This document shows, piece by piece, positions 27,278 to 36,151 of a DNA stretch of 64,000 bases; the stretch's first letter is position 1, and each line of letters opens with the position of its first letter. Made by a program: the position numbers and the translations under genes. Source of the DNA: Saccharibacillus deserti. Its GTDB lineage: Bacteria > Bacillota > Bacilli > Paenibacillales > Paenibacillaceae. The notes below the pieces were generated by a model. The model searched no databases. It was not told the DNA's origin and saw nothing but the letters and a program-made list of their open reading frames with translations. The DNA lies in NCBI RefSeq assembly GCF_013618475.1, contig NZ_JABJVN010000002.1, positions 620,001 through 684,000 of the forward strand, written 5' to 3'.

Positions 27278-28636
27278 GTGACGCGTTTTCCCCACTTGAA
27301 AAAGTATGTGCGCGAGCATCCGGACAACAAAATGGCCTGGTATCTGCTCGGGAAAGAATACGAAGCGGACGGCCAGCCGGGCAAAGCGAATTATTGTTTC
27401 AACCAGGCGCAGGAAGTCTACGAAGCCTACGAGCACGCGCATGTGCCCGAAGATATTCTGGTCGAATACGAACAGAAGCTGCATGAAGCGGCAAAAAAGC
27501 GCGAAAAACGTACCGCAAGGCGGCGGAAATGGCTGCTGCTGGCGGTTCTGCTTTTGCTTGCCGGCTTTCGGTATGCGGAAGCGCCGGGGATCGACGCGCC
27601 CCGTTTCGCGGCGCAGACCGATGCCTCGGCGGGCGCTGCGGCCGGGCTTCCCGCTGTCGTCTTTACGGCGGCGGAACAAGGAAGACCGGCGGCGCTAGGG
27701 ACGGCCGCGGCGGATTATCTGCGCGACGGGCGCAAGGTGCGCGCGTCGGTACTCGGAATGGAGCGTCAAGGGAAGTGGCTGATCTGGCGGGAAGGCATGC
27801 CGGTGGCGGCCGAAGTGGAACCGGGCGAAAAAGCGGGAGAAAGCGTGCTGCGCAGTTATGACCCGAAAGTTTGCGACTGCAAAGCCTCGACTTCTCCGGC
27901 GCAGCGCAAAGCGGCCAAAGCCTGGATGTCCGAACAGGAAAGTCTGGCGGCCCTGTCTTCCGCCATCGGCAGCTACCGCTCGGACGGAGGCAAGATTCCG
28001 AAAAATCTCAAAGATTTGAATCGTCCGTTCCCGGACAATGTACTGTCGGGTTCCACGCCGGCGATGAGCCGTTCGTTTGCCGCGTTGACGGCCGCCATGA
28101 AACGGGAAGCCTACGGGCAGGAGGAGCTTCCGCTCTCGTCTTCTTCCGGCGGCCCGGCTTCGGCTTCTACGCTCGGCGGCAGTCCCTATTTGGAGAAGCC
28201 GCTCGAGATTATCGTCGACCGAAGCCGGCACCGGCTTGCCATCGTCAGCGGCAGCGTGCTGCTGCGCAATTACGAAGTAGGTCTTGGCGGCAGCAAAACC
28301 CCGACGGGCACCTACGCCATCAGCGACAAAGTGGTCAATCCGAACGGCCGGTCAAACGGCGAATTCGGCAGTCGGGGCATGCAGCTGTCGGATACCGATT
28401 ACGCCATTCACGGCACGAATGATCCCGGCAGCATCGGCGGCGACGAGTCGCACGGCTGCGTGCGAATGAACAAAAGCGATGTCGAGGAATTGTTCGATCT
28501 CGTTCCGGCCGGCACCAAAGTGACGCTGACGGACGATGTGCTGCCGGAAGAACTGTTGATTCCGAAACAGCGCTTCCGCTCGGGAGACCGGCAGGATCAG
28601 ACAAACGACCAAAAAGTTTATAAATGGCTGAACTGA
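27278..28636 (+). CDS. L,D-transpeptidase with N-terminal cytosolic segment
   Basis: The 452-residue protein has a charged cytosolic region (1-80) that looks like one TPR-like helical hairpin (WYLLGKEYEADGQPGKANYCF). One membrane helix (85-97) follows, then a long low-complexity stalk. The C-terminal YkuD domain (about 308-425) has the active site HGTNDPGS...SHGCVRM, with the catalytic C394. It should form 3-3 peptidoglycan cross-links or attach wall proteins outside the membrane. GTG follows AAGGAGCGG. No LysM is present; the cytosolic head is unusual for the family. Confidence 0.9.
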   Translation: MTRFPHLKKYVREHPDNKMAWYLLGKEYEADGQPGKANYCFNQAQEVYEAYEHAHVPEDILVEYEQKLHEAAKKREKRTARRRKWLLLAVLLLLAGFRYAEAPGIDAPRFAAQTDASAGAAAGLPAVVFTAAEQGRPAALGTAAADYLRDGRKVRASVLGMERQGKWLIWREGMPVAAEVEPGEKAGESVLRSYDPKVCDCKASTSPAQRKAAKAWMSEQESLAALSSAIGSYRSDGGKIPKNLKDLNRPFPDNVLSGSTPAMSRSFAALTAAMKREAYGQEELPLSSSSGGPASASTLGGSPYLEKPLEIIVDRSRHRLAIVSGSVLLRNYEVGLGGSKTPTGTYAISDKVVNPNGRSNGEFGSRGMQLSDTDYAIHGTNDPGSIGGDESHGCVRMNKSDVEELFDLVPAGTKVTLTDDVLPEELLIPKQRFRSGDRQDQTNDQKVYKWLN

Positions 28637-28684
28637 ACGGTACATCTGCAGCCCAATCAGCCGGGATCGCTGCCGATTAGACCG

Positions 28685-28726
28685 CAAAAAAGCCCCGTAC
28701 CGGCCAAAAGGCCGGAACAGGGCTTG
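28685..28726 (-). terminator. Terminator of the small membrane protein gene
   Basis: On the minus strand AAGCCCTGTTCCGGCC pairs with GGCCGGTACGGGGCTT, followed by T-rich sequence. It may also stop the transpeptidase transcript on the plus strand, where the T-run is weaker. Confidence 0.88.
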
Positions 28727-28762
28727 GTTTCGGGAGGGAGCCGAAACGGTAAGCGATGACCG

Positions 28763-28900
28763 TCAGAGCTGGGCCCAGACGATCAGGGCGCTGACGACAA
28801 GAACGAACAGAGCAAGGCTGCCGCCGATCCAGAGCGCGGCTTTGCGGTTGATCTCTTCCTTTTTCTGTTTTAGGGCGGGAGGTTTGCGTTTGACAGCCAT
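28763..28900 (-). CDS. 45-residue single-pass membrane protein
   Basis: A strong ribosome site (AAAGGAG, eight bases before ATG) starts a 45-residue protein. It has a basic N-terminus rich in Lys and Arg (residues 3-18) and one helix ending in VSALIVWAQL. A dedicated terminator follows, so the locus has a complete small-gene structure. I do not recognise the family. Basic head plus one helix suggests a membrane-bound accessory or regulatory peptide, but this is only inference. Confidence 0.7.
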   Translation of the reverse strand: MAVKRKPPALKQKKEEINRKAALWIGGSLALFVLVVSALIVWAQL

Positions 28901-29040
28901 CGTCATCTGCTCCTTTCGAATTATCGGTATCCTCATAATTGTAAATCTCTTTTTGCCGGATTGTAAGAGGGTTTTTGCATTGCGGAATGCTTTCCTTTTA
29001 ACCGGCTTCCGGGTAAAATCAATAATGTTAGCAGAGAAGA

Positions 29041-30147
29041 ATGGGAGTGAGCCTCTTGCTGTATGAACGCTTTGCCAAACCGCTGTTTTTCCGGATGGAT
29101 CCCGAAAAGGCCCACCATCTCGTCATTGACGGCATACGCCGCGCAGCTGCTGCGCCCGGCGGTCTTTCTTTGCTGAAGGGACTGTACGGCGTGCCGCGCG
29201 ACGAATCGCTTGCGACGGAGCTGTCGGGTCTGTCTTTCCCGTCTCCGGTCGGATTGGCTGCGGGACTGGACAAAAATGCCGAAGCGGTACCGGGATTTTC
29301 GACCATCGGTTTCGGATTTATGGAAGTCGGGACGGTTACGCCGGCCGGTCAACCCGGCAATGAACAGCCGCGGCTGTTCCGTCTTCCGCCCGACGAAGCG
29401 CTGGTCAACCGTATGGGGTTCAACAACAAGGGAGCGGAAGAGATGGCGGTCCGTCTGGCGGCTCTTCGCAGCCGTCCGGTCCCGATCGGCGTGAATATCG
29501 GCAAAAACAAGATCACACCCAACGAGGAAGCCCATCTCGATTACGAACGCTGTATCCGGGTACTTTATCCGCACGCGGACTTCTTCATCGTTAATATCAG
29601 TTCGCCGAATACGCCCGACCTGCGCAGTCTGCAGCACGGCGAAGAGCTGCGCAGACTGCTCTCCGCCGTGACGGCGGAACTGGCCGATCAGGCGGGTTCC
29701 GCCCGGCCGAAGCCGGTGTTTGTCAAGATCGCGCCGGACTTGACCGACGAAGAGCTCGGGCAGACGGTAGAAGCCATTGCGGCCGCCGGCGTATCGGGGC
29801 TGATTGCGACCAATACCACGTTGTCGCGGGAAGGACTGGCGCATGACAACCGCAGCGAAGCCGGCGGACTCAGCGGACGGCCTCTGACTTTCCGTTCGAC
29901 CGAAATTGTCCGGCAGGTGTATGCGCAAACCCGGGGAAGCCTGCCGATCATCGGCAGCGGAGGCATTTTCACGGCGGAAGACGCTTATGCGAAGATTCGT
30001 GCCGGCGCCAGCCTGGTCGAGATCTACACGGCTCTGATCTACAAAGGACCGGAAATCAATCGGCAGCTGCATACGGGTCTCAAGCGCCTGATGCAGACAG
30101 ACGGGTTCACCCATATCTCCCAGGCGGTAGGCGCCGACCACCGCTAA
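29041..30147 (+). CDS. pyrD: Dihydroorotate dehydrogenase (quinone), class 2
   Basis: The 368-residue flavoenzyme oxidises dihydroorotate to orotate with quinone as acceptor. Class 2 is shown by the N-terminal membrane-association segment (LFFRMDPEKAHHL) and the catalytic serine region NISSPNTPDLR. FMN-site blocks are GLAAGLDKNAEAV and the C-terminal IIGSGGIFTAEDAYAKIRAGA. Most Bacillales use a class 1B enzyme inside the pyr operon; this gene stands alone, as in Paenibacillus relatives. ATG is used here, but TTG at 29056 behind GGGAGTGAG has better spacing. Confidence 0.95.
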   Translation: MGVSLLLYERFAKPLFFRMDPEKAHHLVIDGIRRAAAAPGGLSLLKGLYGVPRDESLATELSGLSFPSPVGLAAGLDKNAEAVPGFSTIGFGFMEVGTVTPAGQPGNEQPRLFRLPPDEALVNRMGFNNKGAEEMAVRLAALRSRPVPIGVNIGKNKITPNEEAHLDYERCIRVLYPHADFFIVNISSPNTPDLRSLQHGEELRRLLSAVTAELADQAGSARPKPVFVKIAPDLTDEELGQTVEAIAAAGVSGLIATNTTLSREGLAHDNRSEAGGLSGRPLTFRSTEIVRQVYAQTRGSLPIIGSGGIFTAEDAYAKIRAGASLVEIYTALIYKGPEINRQLHTGLKRLMQTDGFTHISQAVGADHR

Positions 30148-30178
30148 AAGGGTGAAGGAAGACAAGGAGGCACATAGC

Positions 30179-30994
30179 ATGGACGGTAGAAACTGGGAAA
30201 CATTTTTGCTTCCATATGAACAGACGGTCGAAGAGCTGAAAGTCAAGTTCAAAACGATGCGATCCGAACTCAAAAAGCGCGAGGAATACGCACCGATCGA
30301 GTTCGTGACCGGACGAGTCAAACGGATTACCAGCATTTTGGAAAAAGCCGAACGTCTGGATGTGCCGATGGACCGGCTGGAGGAAGGGATCGAGGATATT
30401 GCCGGAATCCGTATTATGTGCCAATTCGTGGAGGATATCCGCCGCGTAGCCGAGTACATCCGAGCCCGCAAAGATCTGACCGTTCTGTACGAAAAAGACT
30501 ACATCACCAATTATAAGGAAAGCGGCTACCGCAGTTTCCATATGATTATCCGCTATCCGGTGCAGACCGCGCTCGAACAGAAAATCGTGTTGGCCGAAAT
30601 CCAGATCCGCACGCTTGCGATGAATTTCTGGGCCACGATCGAACATTCGCTCAATTACAAATACCGCGGCGGTCTGCCTGGCGATATGCGCCTGCGCCTG
30701 CAAAAGTCCGCTCAGGCGGCTTCGGTGCTCGACAGCGAGATGTCCAGTATCCGCGAGGAGATTCTCGATGCGCAGAAGCTGTTCGAAGACGACGCGAATA
30801 TCGTTTCGACGCTGCTCAAAATGATTCACCGGCTGTATTCCTACCATCTGGTCGGCGAAGCGATCGCTTATCAGGCTTCGTTCGGGGAACTGTTCGCGCG
30901 GCGCGACTACGACGGGATGAAAGCGATGCTCGAAGAAATCAAAGCCATTATCGCATCCAAGCATGAGGAAGATCCGGAAGATGACTTTTTATGA
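30179..30994 (+). CDS. Small alarmone synthase (RelQ/YjbM-type ppGpp synthetase)
   Basis: The 271-residue protein has a synthetase-only RelA/SpoT domain: no HD hydrolase, TGS or ACT. Diagnostic blocks are EFVTGRVKRITSILEKAE, GYRSFHMIIRYP and EIQIRTLAMNFWATIEHSLNYKY. It makes (p)ppGpp from ATP and GTP/GDP. It is about 60 residues longer than B. subtilis YjbM because of an acidic helical C-terminal extension. ATG has AAGGAGG eight bases upstream; an earlier GTG precedes the ribosome site. The DUF309 gene overlaps its end by 14 bases. Confidence 0.9.
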   Translation: MDGRNWETFLLPYEQTVEELKVKFKTMRSELKKREEYAPIEFVTGRVKRITSILEKAERLDVPMDRLEEGIEDIAGIRIMCQFVEDIRRVAEYIRARKDLTVLYEKDYITNYKESGYRSFHMIIRYPVQTALEQKIVLAEIQIRTLAMNFWATIEHSLNYKYRGGLPGDMRLRLQKSAQAASVLDSEMSSIREEILDAQKLFEDDANIVSTLLKMIHRLYSYHLVGEAIAYQASFGELFARRDYDGMKAMLEEIKAIIASKHEEDPEDDFL

Positions 30995-31505
30995 GCCGAA
31001 GTACGTCGAATTCCTGATTTATTTCAATCGGGACCAAGACTACTTCGAATGTCACGAGGTGCTTGAAGAGCTGTGGCTCGAACGCGGGCGCGATCCGCTG
31101 TATTCCGGTCTGCTGCAGATCGCCGTGGCGCTGTACCATTTCCGCAACGGCGGCGTCACGCAGGCGTACGACAAGATCGAGGGGGCGCGCAAAATGCTGC
31201 GGACCGCGATACGCAAGCTGTCCGGGTATCCCGCCGATACGCTGGGTATCCGCTTGGACAAGCTGGTGTCGGATGCCCGGCTGTACCTGGATCGATTGGA
31301 ACGGTACGAGCAGGAACCGTTCGGTTTCTATCCGCTTCAGATCGAGCTTGCCGATCCCGCCTTGACCGAGCGGGTCCGCCTCACAGCCGAGACCCTTGCG
31401 CCCCATATCCCGCAGCGTACCGGTTATTCGCGCGGTCCCAAAGCCAAACCGGGAAAGGCGCCGTCTGCCGATCATGATGCCGAGGGCGGATCATATGCCG
31501 ACTAA
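30981..31505 (+). CDS. DUF309 domain protein
   Basis: The 174-residue protein has the DUF309 signature FNRDQDYFECHEVLEELWLE with paired acidic and His residues, LLQIAVALYHFRNGG, and a basic, low-complexity tail. DUF309 proteins are all-helical and of unknown function. The start overlaps the end of the alarmone synthase gene, so the two are translationally coupled. A slightly earlier in-frame ATG is possible. It ends before a large GC-rich hairpin. Confidence 0.87.
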   Translation: MTFYEPKYVEFLIYFNRDQDYFECHEVLEELWLERGRDPLYSGLLQIAVALYHFRNGGVTQAYDKIEGARKMLRTAIRKLSGYPADTLGIRLDKLVSDARLYLDRLERYEQEPFGFYPLQIELADPALTERVRLTAETLAPHIPQRTGYSRGPKAKPGKAPSADHDAEGGSYAD

Positions 31506-31601
31506 GAAGGCCGCGCCGCGCGGAGTGAACGCGATGTTCCCGCCGCGCCCCGCCCGATCGGATCGCCGGCTTCGGCTCCGCTGAGGATTCCTTGAACGAC
31601 A

Positions 31602-31655
31602 GGCCCGCTCCGCAGGGCCGCGGCGAACAGCCGCGGGGCGGAGCGGGCCGTTTTG
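31602..31655 (+). terminator. Long double-stem hairpin after the DUF309 gene
   Basis: GGCCCGCTCCGC pairs with GCGGAGCGGGCC, enclosing an inner CCGCGGC/GCCGCGG stem, then GTTTTG. The T-run is short. It may be an attenuating terminator before the methyltransferase gene. Confidence 0.65.
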
Positions 31656-31695
31656 CGCCCGCAAGTCCGGGCAGAGAAGAACGGAGGACAATTGT

Positions 31696-33366
31696 ATGGG
31701 CATTCAGCTTCCGCCGCTGTTCGAGTCGCGTATGCGGCAATGGCTCGGCGGCGAATATGAAGAATTTATCGCCAGCTACGATCGTTCCCGCTATGCGGGA
31801 CTGCGCGTCAATACGCTGAAGATCGGTCTGGACGAATTTCGGGCATCCAGTCCGTTTGCTTTGAGACCGATTCCCTGGTGCGAGACGGGGTTCTACATCG
31901 ACGAGAATGAACGGCCGGGCAAGCATCCTTATTACCATACGGGACTGTATTATATCCAGGAGCCGAGCGCCATGGAGCCGGTCGAAGCCCTGCGCGTCTC
32001 TCCGGGCGACCGGGTACTGGATCTGTGCGCCGCTCCGGGCGGCAAATCCACGCAGATCGCCGCGAAGCTGCGCGGCGAAGGCGTGCTGGTTACCAACGAT
32101 ATCAGTATGGAGCGCACCAAGGCTTTGGCCAAAAACATCGAAATGAGCGGGGTACGCAATGCGGTTGTGCTGAACGAAACACCGGAGCGGATCGCGGAGA
32201 AATTCCCTGCCTATTTCGACAAGATTCTGGTCGATGCGCCGTGTTCGGGCGAAGGCATGTTCCGCAAAGACCCCGACGCGGTCCGTCAATGGGAGAAGCA
32301 TTCGGTGGAAGTCTGCACCGTCATGCAGCGCGATATTCTCGATACGGTCGCTTCGATGCTGGCGCCCGGCGGACGGATCGTGTATTCGACGTGCACGTTC
32401 TCGCCCGAAGAGAACGAGGCCATGATCGCGCTGTTTCTCGCACGCCATCCGGACTTTGTCGTTGGCGAGCTGCCGCACTCGCCGCTGTTTGCGCCGGGGC
32501 GGCCGGAATGGACGGCCGGGCTGATCGAGAGCGGCGGCGGGCTGTCGCCGCTGCTGCACCAGGCGGCCGAAGACGGGGAGCCGCCGCTTTCTTCGCGGCC
32601 CGAAGCGCTCGCGCAGACGGCGCGGGCGGCGCGCATCTGGCCGCATCTCGCCGAAGGCGAAGGGCATTTCGTGTGCGTGCTGGAGCACACGGGAGAACAA
32701 GCGGCGCTTTCCGGCAGCGCCGCCGCTTCCCCCGGCCCGGTGATCGGGGCCGGGGAACCGCGGCCGGCCGAGTCTCCGGCCGGCCTGCGCAGAACCGGCG
32801 GCCCCGCGGCGCCGGGCCGCACAAGCGACCGCGGCGCTTCGCCGCGCCGCGAAGACAAGTCCGCGCGCCAGGCTCGCGGACGACGCAAGGACGCCTATAT
32901 CCGCGAGGAGGCGTCCGAAGAAAGCGTGCGCCGCGTATGCCTCGACTTCCTGGCGGCGCAGTTGACCGCGCCGCTGCGCGGCACGCTGCTGATCTCCGGC
33001 GGCTATGCGTACGCCTGTCCGGTGGAGCCCGAGCGGCTGCGCGGGCTCAAAGTGCGCCGTTCCGGTTTTCAGCTCGGCATGGTCAATGCGGGCGGACGGT
33101 TCGTGCCGTCCAACGCTTTGGCCGCCGCACTGACACCGGGTGAGTCGGTCCGTTCGGTAAATCTGTCTTCTTCCCTGCCCGAAGCCGTCTCGTACCTCAA
33201 AGGCGAGACACTGACTTTCGGCGAAGAACGGATATGCCGCGCCGACAAGGCGGACAGCAAAGGTTATGTGCTTGTGGCGATTGACGGCTGTTCCGCCGGT
33301 TGGGGAAAATGGGCCGCGGGCGTACTGAAAAACGAATATCCGGCAGGATGGAGATGGAACGGATGA
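31696..33366 (+). CDS. RsmF/RsmB-type rRNA (cytosine-C5)-methyltransferase
   Basis: The 556-residue NOL1/NOP2/Sun-family enzyme has the SAM site LDLCAAPGGKSTQIAAKL and motif IV DAPCSGEGMFRK with its release cysteine. The catalytic cysteine lies in STCTFSPEEN. A C-terminal RsmF-like RNA-binding domain follows (about 415-556). It should methylate rRNA at cytosine C5. Between the domains (about 335-410) is a GC-rich, Ala/Pro/Arg/Gly-rich linker with a codon use unlike the rest. ATG follows GAACGGAGG. It overlaps the pseudouridine synthase start by ATGA. Confidence 0.92.
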   Translation: MGIQLPPLFESRMRQWLGGEYEEFIASYDRSRYAGLRVNTLKIGLDEFRASSPFALRPIPWCETGFYIDENERPGKHPYYHTGLYYIQEPSAMEPVEALRVSPGDRVLDLCAAPGGKSTQIAAKLRGEGVLVTNDISMERTKALAKNIEMSGVRNAVVLNETPERIAEKFPAYFDKILVDAPCSGEGMFRKDPDAVRQWEKHSVEVCTVMQRDILDTVASMLAPGGRIVYSTCTFSPEENEAMIALFLARHPDFVVGELPHSPLFAPGRPEWTAGLIESGGGLSPLLHQAAEDGEPPLSSRPEALAQTARAARIWPHLAEGEGHFVCVLEHTGEQAALSGSAAASPGPVIGAGEPRPAESPAGLRRTGGPAAPGRTSDRGASPRREDKSARQARGRRKDAYIREEASEESVRRVCLDFLAAQLTAPLRGTLLISGGYAYACPVEPERLRGLKVRRSGFQLGMVNAGGRFVPSNALAAALTPGESVRSVNLSSSLPEAVSYLKGETLTFGEERICRADKADSKGYVLVAIDGCSAGWGKWAAGVLKNEYPAGWRWNG

Positions 33367-34124
33367 ACAAGGAAACAAACCAAAAAAGCGGCAAAAAGCT
33401 GCGTGTCGACAAAATTTTGTCCCATCTGGGTCTGGCTACGCGCAGCGAAAGCAAGAAGCTGGCCAAACAGGGACGCATTACGGTCGACGGCCAGCCGATC
33501 AAAGACACGGGACTGCAGGTCGATCCCGAAACGGCGGCAATCGAGCTTGACGGTCAGGCCGTGCGCTACCGGGAGTTTGTCTATCTGCTGCTGAACAAAC
33601 CGCAGGATGTCGTCTCGGCTACCGAAGACAAATGGGATCGGACCGTTATCGATCTGCTTGATCCCGAATATCTGGCTTTCGAACCGTTCCCGGTCGGCCG
33701 GCTGGACAAAGACACCGAAGGCCTGCTGCTGCTGACCAACGACGGCCAGCTGGCGCATGAGCTGCTGTCTCCGCGCAAACACGTGCCCAAGACGTATGAG
33801 GCGATCGTGCTGGGCGCGGTCGACGAAGCGGATGCGGAAGCGTTCAAAGCCGGCGTTACGCTGGATGACGGCTATCAGACGATGCCGGCGGAACTGGAAA
33901 TCGTACGGCGCTACGAATCGGAAGGCGAAGACCACGCCGAGATTCGTCTGACAATCAAGGAAGGCAAGTTCCATCAGGTAAAGCGGATGTTCGAAGCCGT
34001 AGGCAAACAGGTCGTTTTTCTCAAACGGGTCTCGATGGGCACACTCGTACTCGATCCGCAGCTTGAGCCGGGAGAGTACCGCGAACTCAGCGAAGAGGAG
34101 CTTGCGAGCCTGCGCGGGGAATAA
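33363..34124 (+). CDS. rRNA pseudouridine synthase, RsuA/RluB family
   Basis: The 253-residue protein has an S4 RNA-binding domain (about 12-60: LRVDKILSHLGLATRSESKKL) and a pseudouridine synthase domain. The catalytic Asp lies in GRLDKDTEGLLLLTNDG, and HQVKRMFEAVG is the typical late block. It isomerises specific rRNA uridines; RsuA versus RluB specificity cannot be decided by eye. Translation is coupled to the upstream methyltransferase (ATGA), making a two-gene rRNA-modification operon. Confidence 0.93.
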   Translation: MNKETNQKSGKKLRVDKILSHLGLATRSESKKLAKQGRITVDGQPIKDTGLQVDPETAAIELDGQAVRYREFVYLLLNKPQDVVSATEDKWDRTVIDLLDPEYLAFEPFPVGRLDKDTEGLLLLTNDGQLAHELLSPRKHVPKTYEAIVLGAVDEADAEAFKAGVTLDDGYQTMPAELEIVRRYESEGEDHAEIRLTIKEGKFHQVKRMFEAVGKQVVFLKRVSMGTLVLDPQLEPGEYRELSEEELASLRGE

Positions 34125-34229
34125 GCGTTTGGGAAACAGGTCTACGCCTGCTTACCCTTTACCTTTGGCTTCCTTGTGGGCTATCATCAATAGAAGGAAC
34201 GCGTGACGCGCGGAAGGGGGAGACTGGCT

Positions 34230-35372
34230 GTGAGATTGCTTCAAGCTTTATTTTTTCCGCCCGAACAGCCGGGGGGCGTATCATCGATGATCCCGCATCT
34301 GCAGGAGAAGTTTTCTTCGGCCCGCTGGGAAATGGAGATTTTTTCGCTGCCCAAGCGGATTCGGGGCAAAGGGCGGGAAGAGGTCGTATTCGAAACCTTC
34401 GATTGGAAGCGGTACGCTGACAGTCCCGTCGTGCAGAAATATATGCAGACGTACCGCGATTATTTGTGGTGGACGCGTCTCAGACTGCAGAAGCCTTACG
34501 ATTTGATCCATGCGCATCATCCGATTGCCGCGCTTGTCATGAAGACGGTATTTCCCGATACGCCGGTTCTGCAGACGACACACTCCAGCTACGAGCGGGA
34601 GCTGATCCTGAACGGCAAGATCGAAGAAGGCGGGATCGAACATCAATTTCTGGTTTCCATCTATCGGGAACTTGAGGTCAAGACGCAGCAGCTGATTACC
34701 GTATCGGAAGCTTTCCGGCGTTATATGGGACTGTATATCGATCACCCCGAGCGGATCAAGATTATGCCGAACGGGTACGATGAGCGCCGGTTCAAGCCGG
34801 TTCCGCACGAGAACGAAGTGCCGCAGCTGATGGCTGTCTGCCGCCTCGTGCCGGCCAAAGGGCTGGATGTGCTGCTTCGGGCCTGCGCGCTGCTTAAAGA
34901 GCGAAACAGTCCGTATGTGCTGCATCTGATCGGAGACGGTCCTTCCAGGCAGGAACTGGAGAAGTTGGCCCAGGAACTGGGTGTTTATGACGATACGATT
35001 TTTTACGGATACACGCTGCACCCCGAAGAGTTCATGCCCTTTTTCGATATTTTTGTACTGCCGTCGCGGGCGGAAGCTTTCGGTTCGGTATTTGCCGAAG
35101 CGGCGCTCTGCTGTCTGGCGCTGGTCGGAACGAGCGTCGGCGGCGTGCCCGAGCAGATCGAACACGGAGTCAACGGGCTGCTCGTGCCGCCGGACGATCC
35201 GGAGGCGCTGGCCGATGCGCTCGAGCAGGTCATCGGCGATCCGGCTTATCGCTATGAATTGGCCCGTACAGCCTGCGAAAAAGCCAAATCGCATTATTCG
35301 CTCAACCGGGTGGCGATCGAACTCAAACGTTTGTATCTGAGCTACGAAGGACGCAGCCGTCAGCCGATGTGA
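34230..35372 (+). CDS. GT4 family glycosyltransferase
   Basis: The 380-residue GT-B enzyme has an N-terminal acceptor domain with PPEQPGGVSS. Its C-terminal donor domain shows CRLVPAKGLDVLLRA, LIGDGPSRQEL and the EX7E-type element FGSVFAEAALCCLALVG. Family 4 retaining enzymes build surface glycans or glycolipids from sugar nucleotides. GTG was chosen because GGAAGGGGGAG is eight bases before it; an earlier GTG overlaps that site. It is a single gene, so the pathway is unknown. Confidence 0.9.
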   Translation: MRLLQALFFPPEQPGGVSSMIPHLQEKFSSARWEMEIFSLPKRIRGKGREEVVFETFDWKRYADSPVVQKYMQTYRDYLWWTRLRLQKPYDLIHAHHPIAALVMKTVFPDTPVLQTTHSSYERELILNGKIEEGGIEHQFLVSIYRELEVKTQQLITVSEAFRRYMGLYIDHPERIKIMPNGYDERRFKPVPHENEVPQLMAVCRLVPAKGLDVLLRACALLKERNSPYVLHLIGDGPSRQELEKLAQELGVYDDTIFYGYTLHPEEFMPFFDIFVLPSRAEAFGSVFAEAALCCLALVGTSVGGVPEQIEHGVNGLLVPPDDPEALADALEQVIGDPAYRYELARTACEKAKSHYSLNRVAIELKRLYLSYEGRSRQPM

Positions 35373-35486
35373 AGCGCAAAGACACGGATTTCCGGACCGG
35401 ACATGCGGTGTCATCTTGAAAAAAGTAAAACAAAATGCTATTTTTACGAAAACATATGAAAATGCAGGACCGGGAGGGTTGAGGCT

Positions 35487-36059
35487 GTGGAAGAGTTAAA
35501 AGAACGGATCAAGCGCGAAGGCGTAATTGCCTCGCAGCAGGTGCTGAAACTGGATGCGATTCTGAATCATCAGGTCGATCCCGCGCTGACGATGGAAATG
35601 GGCCGGGCGTTTGCCGCCCGCTTTGCGGCAGAAGGAGTAACCAAAGTCGTAACGGTCGAATCTTCCGGCATTCCGGTAGCTTTTGCCGTGGCGCTTGAAC
35701 TCGGGGTGCCGATGATCTTCGCCCGCCGCAAGAAAACACTGTTGGCGGACCCCGATTCCTATGTGGAACGCGTCCCTTCCTTTACAAAAGGAATCGTGAC
35801 CGATTTAATGCTGCCCAAACGGTTTATTAACACAGAAGATAAGGTTTTGCTTATCGATGACATTATCGCCAACGGCGATGCTGCACGCGGACTTGTCAAA
35901 ATTATCCGCTCGTCGGAAGCGACGCTGGTGGGTGTGGGCATTGTAGTGGAGAAGTGTTTCCAATCCGGCGCTCAAAGTTTGCGCGATCAGGGAATCCGCT
36001 TGGAATCCTTGGTGCGAATCCAGTCGCTGGGAGAAGACGGGATCGTTTTTGCGGACTGA
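35487..36059 (+). CDS. xpt: Xanthine phosphoribosyltransferase
   Basis: The 190-residue type I PRTase salvages xanthine to XMP. It shows the Xpt opening MEELKERIKREGVIASQQVLK and the PRPP loop VLLIDDIIANGDAARG; late blocks VGIVVEKCFQSGAQ and LVRIQSL also match. GTG follows GGGAGGGTTGAGG. In B. subtilis xpt is preceded by a guanine riboswitch and followed by pbuX; here neither is found, so control differs. A TTGAAA element about 65 bases upstream could be its promoter. Confidence 0.95.
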   Translation: MEELKERIKREGVIASQQVLKLDAILNHQVDPALTMEMGRAFAARFAAEGVTKVVTVESSGIPVAFAVALELGVPMIFARRKKTLLADPDSYVERVPSFTKGIVTDLMLPKRFINTEDKVLLIDDIIANGDAARGLVKIIRSSEATLVGVGIVVEKCFQSGAQSLRDQGIRLESLVRIQSLGEDGIVFAD

Positions 36060-36151
36060 AGAAATTTGGACCGAAAGCTACATTTCCTGCTTTACCCCTC
36101 CGATAATGTTACGTATAATATCTTGTAAGTAGGGAGAGGAGGAAGACGAAG

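Noticed and set aside
35373-35486. A purine riboswitch before xpt
   Set aside because: The spacer is too short and lacks the paired P2/P3 loop elements and terminator seen in B. subtilis.
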